Assembly: GCF_040954645.1 (NCBI RefSeq)
Contig: NC_092806.1
Coordinates: 78,525,641 to 78,589,640, forward strand
Direction of reading: 5' to 3'
DNA length: 64,000 nucleotides
Origin: Diabrotica undecimpunctata
Taxonomy: Eukaryota; Arthropoda; Insecta; Coleoptera; Chrysomelidae
Position 1 is the first letter of the stretch. Each line of letters opens with the position of its first letter. The notes under the pieces are model-generated. The model was not told the DNA's origin. It was given only the letters and a program-made list of their open reading frames with translations, and searched no databases. The position numbers and the translations under genes were made by a program. Positions 55,901-64,000 of the stretch are shown piece after piece.

Positions 55901-57381
55901 CACATATGTCCAAAAGTTTGGAATATTGGAATATTTCATCTTTTTATTGATTTTTTTATATAAAATCTTCTGAATAGTTAAACATCATTTTGTTTCAATT
56001 CTCAACAATACTAAATAAATCTCAAAACCAGATAAACGATATGCGAAAAAAATATTTATTTTCTTGGAGTGAAAAACTTTCAATGTACAACTTACATTTA
56101 AAAATAAATTAGTACAGAAAAAAATAATTTTTAATAAAACTAATGATAAGTATTTCCTCCATTGGCCTGTATGTATGCCTGTAGGCGATTTGGCATGCTG
56201 CCGATTAACTGGTCGAGCTGGGCTTGCGGAATTCTCTCCCATTCTTCATGAGCAGCATCTTTAAGTTCTCGAAGTGTAATAGGGGGATTGTTTCGTTTCT
56301 TGATGCGTGTTTTGAGAATGTCCCAAGCATGTTCAATAATGCTCATATCGTGGGAATTCGAGGGCCACTGTAATATAGATATTCCTTCTTCTTCAAGAAA
56401 ATTTTGTACTGCTGATGTTCGATGAGGAGGTGCGTTGTCATACATAAACAAAAATTCATCACCTACTGCCCCTTGGAATAGATGCACGACAGGATTTAAA
56501 ACTTCCTTGATGTATCCAGCACCAGTGACTCTTCTCTCCAGAACCAGCAGTTACGTCCGTGTACCACTCATAATACCACCCCAAACCATAATACTGCCAC
56601 CTTCAAATGGGACACGCGGTTTAGCTGTTTCAAGTGGGGCTTGTCGTCCTGGGGCCCTCCAAACCAGTGTTCTTCGTGAATCAGATACCAAGTCAATTTT
56701 TGACTCATCAGAGAATATCACGGTATTCCAGTTAGGATCATGATGCACCATTTCTCTAGCCCATTGCAACCTTACAATGTTGTGTTGGTAGGTTAGTTTA
56801 GGAACACGTAGCGGTTTTCTACGATACAAATTTAACGCATTTAGTCTGCGTGTTATTGTTTGCCGTGAAATATTCAGTCCTTGAAGCCTAGAAATTTCTC
56901 TGGATATACCACTTGTAGATTCCAGACGATTTCTACGAGCTATAAATGTTATTTGCCGGTCTTGTGCTGCTGTTGTACATCGATTTTTATCACTTCTGGG
57001 ACGATCCTAGACGTCATTTTTATCTTGGAAGTTTTTTTAAATTTTCGATACAGCACTCTAAGTAACATCAGCAGTATTCGCGATATAACTTTAAATAAAG
57101 TCCTGTTGTAACAAAGCAATTACACTGGATCTGTCAAAATGAGATATCACATATCACGTTTTTAGGCATTTTTAAACGGCTCAATTCAAATTTAAACAAA
57201 GACTGAAATAATGTGTAAATACGCTAATCAGTTGAATGTCACCAAAATCATACAAAAACAATTCAAATTTTTTATCATTTTCATTTAAAAACCCTCTAGA
57301 ATGAATATCAACAACAGTTTTAAAACCACCATAGGCGTAGATATATTATTTGTACGTATTCCAAACTTTTGGACATGTGTG
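55901..57381 (-). mobile_element. Tc1-like transposon inside a (TA)n array
   Basis: 25-bp terminal inverted repeats at 55901-55925 and 57357-57381 share ATGTCCAAAAGTTTGGAATA with one mismatch elsewhere. TA flanks both sides as part of the array. The transposase is on the minus strand. Confidence 0.9.
56140..57010 (-). pseudogene. DD34E transposase, frameshifted
   Basis: The N-terminal DNA-binding part (about 57010-56830) is broken. 56829-56551 holds VIFSDESKIDLV (first Asp) and GGSIMVWGGI. 56487-56140 holds FMYDNAPPHRT (second Asp) and DMSIIEHAWD (Glu), 34 residues apart. The usual SPD before the Glu is altered to SHD. A different family from the Tc1 at 15264. Confidence 0.85.
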
Positions 57382-57507
<126 letters not shown>

Positions 57508-57892
57508 ATGTGTGTGTGTTTTATATTTTTTTTTGTTATAAAAATAATATTTTTTAATTTTACATTGTTACACGTCATTATACCTTTTATTCAAATGTAA
57601 GTAACAACGAAAGTAAATAATTATTGTACATATGTACCAAAAGAATTTTTTGCGTACACCACTGAAATTCGGAAACAAGAGTTGGCCATTGTTATAAACT
57701 ACTTTGGAAGCAAATATTTATCCATAGGTTCCATCCTTAATATATTACGTTGTTCCAAATCAATATTAACAGACCTTAAAAGTCAAACCAAGACAGGGAC
57801 GTACTCTGTACACCACGAATTGTTGTATGGAAAATTTCAACTTTTCTGTCAAAAGGAAAACTATTATCCAATTAATGATTAGAATTAGATCT

Positions 57893-58515
57893 TTATATGT
57901 TTACTGAATATTGGTCGGAGGTTACTGGAATCACCGTAGCATAGCTAATAGTCTCAGAATCACTGCTCGATACTCCTTCTTCGCCTCCTATTACCCCACT
58001 ATCCATTGACCCGTAACTACTTATAGCGGCATCTCTGTTGAACCTACCAAAAAAAACTGAATGAGTCTCAACACTCTCTGCACCTGATTCGCTGTGACCG
58101 TCGCCTAGACTCTCGTCCGTTTCGCTTCCAATTCCTGTCGGCTCTAGTATAGTGACTTTTACTTTATTAAAATGTGATTCGTTTGAATCTGAGCTGAGGT
58201 AACCAGAGTCTTCCGGTTTTAACGTATTCTGCCAATATAGTTTTTCATTCAGATTGGGATGAGTTTTTACTACAGAGTGAAAAATAAATTGGTCATTGCA
58301 TCCTTTTTTCAGAATAAAGTCTTCTGTTTGTATAAGGTTTGTAATATTACCATTTTTCTTGGACTTTTGCAGAAGACACAATTTATATTCATCAGTTCTA
58401 AAATCAGGAGAACCAGCATTAGGTGGGGAATGGCTAGTCGCTGCATTTGATTCGTATCCGTTGTTGGCACTTCTAAAATGATCGTTTTTTGATTTGCTGC
58501 GATCGGAACTATTTT
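57893..58515 (-). CDS. Host gene terminal exon, unknown acidic Ser-rich protein
   Basis: The minus strand has a strong 3' splice site (TTTTTTGTTTTAG) ending at 58516, then 206 uninterrupted codons to a stop at 57893; the exon begins with two bases of a split codon. The protein is Ser/Glu/Asp/Gly-rich with an unstructured look (SGYLSSDSNES; DESLGDGHSESGAESVE). A candidate polyadenylation signal lies on the minus strand near 57590-57595, leaving an about 300-base 3' UTR. No TE similarity seen. I do not recognise the family. Upstream exons are not visible in the window. Confidence 0.6.
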
Positions 58516-58846
58516 CTAAAACAAAAAAGTTTATTTAATATTTTACATTTTTGCAAATGCGTTGATTAAGGTTTTTTACTTATTTTAAAAATATGTTATA
58601 AATGACTCCAGAGGTGTAAGAACTTCTTTAAGAAATAGAAGTACTTATTTATTTACAAACAGTAAGATAAGAAAGGGGCGTGATACAGAGCTGCATCCTC
58701 TCCCCTCTGCTGTTTAATATTTATGTAGAAAAGATCTTTCAACTTGCACAGTAGAATAAAAAAGGTATTAAAATAAATGAAATTCCCATAAATAATTTGT
58801 GATATGCTGATGATACAGCTATCGTAGCAGATAACATAAGAGGATA

Positions 58847-59885
58847 GATTGATATTAAACTAGCCTCTGATAGATGGCGCTACTTGATACCGAATTGGTT
58901 TCGGTGTTGACATTTGCCATTCATGACATGAGGTTTGTTAAAATTTAAGTTTTAAAAACAATTAGTTTGTTTTTTACAGCTGTCAAAATCAAGTAAATTT
59001 TGTGTTTTCGGAGAAATGGAAAAAGTCGAGTATCGTTCGGTGATTAAGTTCCTCCACAAAAAGGGTAAAACGAATGTGCAAATCAAAGCCGACCTAGACA
59101 AAGTTTATGGTGAGGTTGCACCTTCGTTAGCAACAGTAAAATTTTGGAAAGCTGAATTTGTTCGTGGTCGTACGAGTGTTTTTGATGATGAGCGTCCCGG
59201 GAGGCCAAATGAAGTCACCACACCGGAAATGATCAACAAAGTCCATGCCATGATTATGGCAGATCGTCGAATTAAGCTACGCGAGTTAATAGAGGTCCTA
59301 AACATTTTCTATGAACGGGTACACAACATCGTTTACCAACATTTGGACATAAAAAAGCTATCTGCGCAATGGGTGCCGCGTTTGCCGACAATCGATCAAA
59401 TGCAAAAACGTGTGACCACTTCGGAGACGCTTTTGGCGATGATACAGCGAGATCCGAAGGATTTTTTTTGCCGATTTATCACCGTTGATGAAACCTGGTG
59501 AAAAACAATCAATTGTGAGTACTACGCAGCATTATTGGATCGATTCGATGTCGAATTGCGTCGAAAACGCCTCAGTTTGGAACGCAAAAAAGTGCTCTTC
59601 CACCAAGACAATGCACCGGCTCACCGATCGGCCGTCGCCATGGCAAAATTACACGAATTGGGCTATGAATTGGTTGAACATCCAACGTAATCCCCAGATC
59701 TTGCCGCCGGCGATTTTTTCCTGTTTCCAAATGATGAAGTCGTCGCTGAAACTTCGGTCTATTTTAAAGAGATCGAGCAAAAGTACTATTCGGATGGGAT
59801 AAAAAAATTGGAACATGTTGAGAAATAAATCGATTTAATTTCAAAAAACTTGTTTTTTCTATCCAAGGCTAGTTTTATATCAATC
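58847..59885 (+). mobile_element. Decayed mariner element
   Basis: Imperfect 27-bp terminal inverted repeats at 58847-58873 and 59859-59885 share GATTGATAT and AAACTAGCCT. TA precedes the left end; the right flank is CA, so one target copy seems mutated. It lies inside the LINE RT gene. Confidence 0.8.
59016..59828 (+). pseudogene. Mariner DD34D transposase with deletions
   Basis: The first open part (59016-59501) has the N-terminal helix-turn-helix (MEKVEYRSVIKFLHKKGKTN), KKLSAQWVPRLPT and VDETW (first Asp). The next about 60 residues are missing. Then, in shifted frame, come YYAALLDRFDVELR, FHQDNAPAHR (second Asp), a stop and SPDLAAGDFFLF (third Asp, 34 residues on). A second deletion removes part of the C-terminus before HVEK and the stop at 59826. 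Confidence 0.88.
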
Positions 59886-60660
59886 CATCTTCGTAAAAGC
59901 ATTACAAGAGATAGTAAATAATATTAATACACTGGGAGAGAAATATGGTCTTAACACTAACATCACAAAAACGAAATTAATTATAATCAACAGATAATCC
60001 CATATGCAAGCACAGTTGAAAATAAACAACTAACTTATAGGTAGAGTTAAAATTTAAATACCTTGGAGCTACTTTAAACAGGAAGTGGGACTACGATGAA
60101 GTGACGATACGAGTAGTAACAGCTAAAAATACTTAGATTAGATTCAATAACTCCCCTTTTCAGGGCAAAACTCCTTTGAGTCTCCGTATTCGCGTCTTAA
60201 AATGCTACATATAAACAATAATAATGTACGGTAGCGAGACCTGGTCACTTAAAATAAGATCGTTAAACCATACTGAAGCGTTCGAAATGTGGTGTCTCAG
60301 AAAGTCGCTAGAATTGCATGGGTCGACCATATTACGAATGAAGAGGTGTTAACAAGAACTAATACCCAAAGATAGCTTCTAATCATCGTTAAACAGCAAA
60401 AGGTCCCATATCCAGGCCATATTTTAAGACACGACAAATATATTTTAAAAAACCATTTTAATGGGCAAAATTGAAGGTAGGAGAAGATCAGGCCGCAACC
60501 GACACTCATAGTTCAGCGACATAAGAAACTGGTGCGACATGCCTGACATCAGTACAATAATAAGAATAGCAGAAGATAAATCCTTACGCGTACACCAACC
60601 AACATGTACGTCTACACGCTGCATAGCGTACAGCAACAGAAAAAGAAGTAAGTGATGCAA

Positions 60661-62812
60661 TAAAGGCATGTGATAAGTAATAATATTTATCTAGCTTACG
60701 GTAAGGATAAATGAATAAGTAACATGGAGTTCTTATCTTGTTCCCTACAAAAACTTACATCATAAGAAATTGCATCAAATTGTGGACAAGTTCAGCAAAA
60801 TTTAAGAAGTCCGATGATACCAATCAGTAGGATACTATGGTCTTGGAAATCTTATAAAGGAGAACAAAAACTATTTGAATTCTGCGAAGAAAATTATATA
60901 ATAAGTACAAATATCAAATATAAACTGCCAAGTAGCGCTTATTAGAAATGTTGCCCATCGGCGCAGAGAGCAGACAGAGAAAGTATTCGGATGGAAAGAG
61001 ATGGATGAACACCGGGACTAGACTACCTCATTTTTAAACGTAATTAACATGTTGAGTTTACTTTTCTTTATGAGATAATTTTCGATAATTTTGTGGTCAT
61101 GCTGATTGTAGGATTTTCAAATAGTAGTCAAATTGTAGTCAATCCTAGTACATACTTATAAAGAAACCTATTAGGAACGCTATCAGAAGGGTCACTACTT
61201 TAAAAAATCTTTTTTTGAAAAGGATTTCAGGAGTGAAAATCGAAATGTCAAATAGCAATTATAAAATTTAATTTTCGTTACAATTATTTGTGGCTTAACC
61301 CCATATAAACATAATGTTTAACTGAAGAAATTGACAAATTTATTGAGAAATTTATTGACGATTCAGAAATCTTAAAATTAAGGAAAAATAGGCGATAAAA
61401 AAACTAGAGAATCCGTTTGCAGGGATAAACCGCCAGAGAAGTTATTAAAATTTCTAGACGAGAAAAGACTGTAAAAGTAGTAGTGATTTGCTAATAATAA
61501 AGATACTGAAAAATATATTAACCGATTATAAGAATATTTCCAAAGATATTCCAAAAATTTGTACTGGAATCAAATTGTCAACGTAGAGATAGAAAATATC
61601 AACTAGATATCTATAATATCTATACAACGAAGAAGTTAGACCGGTTTGTATTTTATTAAAAAGTATTAATTTTATTAGAAAGCGTATAGTCCATCTGATA
61701 GAATAGCTGCTGAAATTCGGCTAAATGTATCCACTAAATAAATGAGGAAACGGGAATAAAAATAAACGAAAAAAAAATCAGTCTTTAAGGCCAACTGGCC
61801 AAATGCATAACTAGAATTAAGTAGAATACAAGTTAAAAGAGTTAATAAATTCACATATTTAAAACGAATTCGTTTTAAACGAAGTTGATTGACTAGAGTT
61901 GCAATGACTAACGGTACCTTTTGAAAAATGAAAAAAAAATTTTCAAGTCAAAGAATAATCAAATGCTATGTTGGGTCCTTGCCGTTATACGAAGTACACG
62001 TATGGATCCTAAATATTAACAATGAACCCAATTGAACGTTGAAACTGAGAATACATAGACGAATGTTTCCTTGGACGGCTCACATGACCAACAATGGAGT
62101 CTTGAAGAGAGTCAACAAAGATAATTACTAAAAATATATAATATAAAAAAAGACTGATGTTTGAGTTGTCAATAAAAAAAAATAAAACAAAAATTCTTAA
62201 AAGAGCAGATAAAATACTTGGAAATAAATGACGGCTTTTGATCCCATTCTTAATTGGAATATAAAAATTTACCTGAAGGAGTACTGCCAAGTCTTTCTTT
62301 TAGTTCAGTTAATTTTACTTTGAAAGTTCTATATTTTAGGAGCTTGAGAAGAAATTTTCTATTTCATATCCATAATACATGCATGTACCCAAAAGAAAAC
62401 AGGAAAACAAGACAACTCTTACTCGTTTAATCAAACTGATTTAGAAAAAACTAAGTTACGTATAAGGCCAAGATAGAAATCGGTGGAAAATTTTACGGGA
62501 GGCCTACGTTTAGCAATGGACAAATATGGGCTAGCTGATGATGAAGATACATATAAGGTCAAAGAAATAAATATTAGACTTACAATCCGTTTATTGTACC
62601 TTGTACGACCGGGATCGAAAACTAAACTTTGCTGTTCATCGTCAGGTCTCCGAAAGCTGACTTAAATTGCTAAAAATACAAATTGCTAGTATTAGAATTC
62701 TGTCAGACATACTATAGATTATGCCAATATTATTTTATTATATATGCATTATTTTACGTATAAATTGTAAATAGAAAATTTACTTACATGACCATACAAT
62801 GAATGTAGTAGA
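60661..62812. other. AT-rich region without clear genes
   Basis: No gene supported. 61685-61830 weakly resembles a Tc1-type N-terminal region (RIAAEIRLNVSTK, then KANWPNA) but is too broken to call. An open frame at 62483-62665 has no recognisable family. Confidence 0.4.
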
Positions 62813-62948
62813 AATAGTATATTACTTTATGAGGCGGAGAAGCATGACTTTTCTTGACGCGCCCGATATTACGCGCCGAACCAAGTGAGGCGCGTAATAG
62901 AGGGCAAGTCAAGAAAAGTCGCTTCTTTGCCGAATAAAGTATACTATT
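62813..62948. repeat. Imperfect hairpin with about 60-bp arms
   Basis: The left arm (AGTATA...AGAAGC..GACTTTTCTTGAC...TATTACGCGCC) pairs with the right arm (GGCGCGTAATA...GTCAAGAAAAGTC..GCTTCT...TATACT), with a loop of about 10 bases. It resembles a foldback MITE and lies about 230 bases upstream of the recombinase gene. Confidence 0.75.
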
Positions 62949-63175
62949 TTTTCTTCAAACGTAGCAATTTTCAACCATAAATATTATAATTCACACGCTA
63001 TTTTTACTCGAAATTAACTGTAACAACTATCAAAGTCGTCTAGATGTTAGAAATTAAAATAATTAAGTCGTCGGTGGGATTTGCGTCTCCCTGGTTACAG
63101 TTGTTTGACAGTTGTTTGCAATTATTAAAGACAGCTTATTGTTGTTGCAACCGCAAGCGCAAATTTAGTGCGAAA

Positions 63176-64000
63176 ATGGAAAACCTAAGCGAAATTGAGT
63201 CCGCGGCTAATGATGCAGTAGCACGTTTGGGGCCCTCCAAGTCCGGAATAAAGTATCGGTTAGCGTACAAGCACTTCCAAGAGTGGTGCGATACAAGAGG
63301 AGTACGGCAAGTTACCGAAGACGTTTTACTGGCATATTTTAATAAAATGGAAAATGAAAATAAATGGAAATCTTCTACAATGTGGTCACGATACTCTATG
63401 ATAAAATCCGAGTTAGTTATTAAAAAAAATGTGGATATAAGCAAATTTTTAAAGTTACGTGCCTTTCTGAAAAAAACAAGCGAAGGATATACTGCAAAGA
63501 AGTCTAAAGTTTTCACTAAAGACGAGTTTGATAAATTTTTGTTTGAAGCGCCAGATAAGTTGTATTTAGGAATAAAGGTAAAAAAAATTATATTCCAAAG
63601 CATGTAGTATACTCTACTAAATTATAAAAATATTTTAGATTGTTTTGTTAATTGGGGTTACCGGCGCCTGTCGATGCGACGAAATGCTAAAAATGAAGAC
63701 TGTGGACATTGAGGATAAAGAAAATGTAATAATTATCAAAATCCCAGACAGTAAAACACGACAAATTAGATCTTTTACGATAATTGGTCAAAACTACATT
63801 AAACCGTATAAAAAGTATGCATCACTGCGGCCTGAAAATTTCACAGAAAACCGATTTTTTATCAAGTACTAAAATGGAAAGTGTTACCGAAGCGTCATGG
63901 GAATACATTCGATCAGCGCAGTAGCCCAAAAAGTAGCTAATTATTTAAATTTAAACGATGCAAGCGCATACACGGGTCACTCTTTACGACGAACTTCAGC
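63176..64000 (+). pseudogene. Tyrosine recombinase (Crypton-like), one intron, one stop, partial
   Basis: Exon 1 (63176-63577, 134 codons from ATG in a GCGAAAATGG context) has the N-terminal SAM-like core-binding domain (FQEWCDTRG; LAYFNKMENENKWKSSTMWSR). A 61-base phase-0 intron (GTAAAA...TATTTTAG, 63578-63638) follows. Exon 2 opens the catalytic domain: GVTGACRCDEM (catalytic Arg) and a KIPDSKTRQ-like strand. A TAA at about 63870 interrupts the frame (consistent with CAA to TAA), after which it continues to TGHSLRRTS (His-x-x-Arg). The final His/Trp and Tyr lie beyond the edge. Recombinases of this kind cut and join DNA without DDE chemistry. Confidence 0.75.

Larger units (their letters stand above)
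58630..60660 (+). pseudogene. LINE reverse transcriptase split by a mariner
   Basis: Before the insertion: CILSPLLFNIYVEKIFQLA (motif B) and YADDTAIVADNIRG (catalytic YADD, near 58800-58845). After it: ALQEIVNNINTLGEKYGLN, the thumb, and the C-terminal tail (ITNEEVLTRTN; PYPGHILRHDKYIL) to about 60660. It has many stops. Confidence 0.78.

Noticed and set aside
57682..57882. 66-codon plus-strand frame
   Set aside because: Antisense to the likely 3' UTR of the exon at 57893-58515; no motif.
62483..62665. 60-codon frame with acidic middle
   Set aside because: No motif, no splice or start context, surrounded by noncoding AT-rich sequence.

Overview
The window is eukaryotic, AT-rich and almost entirely built of transposable elements (TEs). 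The kinds of element present (Jockey, R1-like and I-like non-LTR retrotransposons, an env-bearing errantivirus-like element, piggyBac, Tc1/mariner, Harbinger, Penelope and a Crypton-like recombinase), with many long (TA)n arrays and almost no host exons, point to a large TE-rich insect genome. A beetle is my guess; this is inference, not proof. Only one convincing host exon is seen (57893-58515, minus), plus one possible terminal exon (8659-8971, plus).

Layout. 1-3005: 5' part of a Jockey-clade LINE (minus; ORF1 intact, ORF2 runs off the left edge with one in-frame stop), apparently inserted in the RNase H region of a decayed R1/LOA-like LINE (3006-6250). 6478-8280: two more decayed LINE fragments facing opposite ways. 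10322-12426: internally deleted piggyBac with TTAA target duplications and a Harbinger-derived MITE nested in it. 12777-17040: a TIR element carrying a 5'-truncated LINE (16-bp target duplication) and a nearly intact Tc1. 17690-20720: two minisatellites, LINE scraps and (TA)n arrays.

20955-30470 (minus): complete Ty3/Gypsy element with 1.7-kb near-identical LTRs, a tRNA-Lys-type primer binding site, gag, an in-register GGGAAAC slippery site, and pol. 34082-41092 (minus): complete errantivirus-like element with identical 225-bp LTRs, gag, pol and env; leader splice signals would give env its start codon. It sits inside an unclassified interspersed repeat that has a second copy at 53480-54650.

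43110-47027: Jockey RT scrap and a decayed piggyBac with a MITE in its leader. 47818-51753: long palindrome plus a Penelope-like element (PLE) in head-to-head composite form, split by a LINE with a 14-bp target duplication. 51755-55670: LINE 3' tails and (TA)n arrays. 55901-57381: Tc1 element inside a (TA)n array. 57893-58515: host terminal exon. 58630-60660: LINE RT split by a mariner. 62813-64000: hairpin followed by an intron-containing tyrosine-recombinase (Crypton-like) gene running off the right edge with one in-frame stop.

The two LTR retrotransposons are the only elements that look complete and recently active. Almost everything else is fossil, and the nesting gives relative ages.
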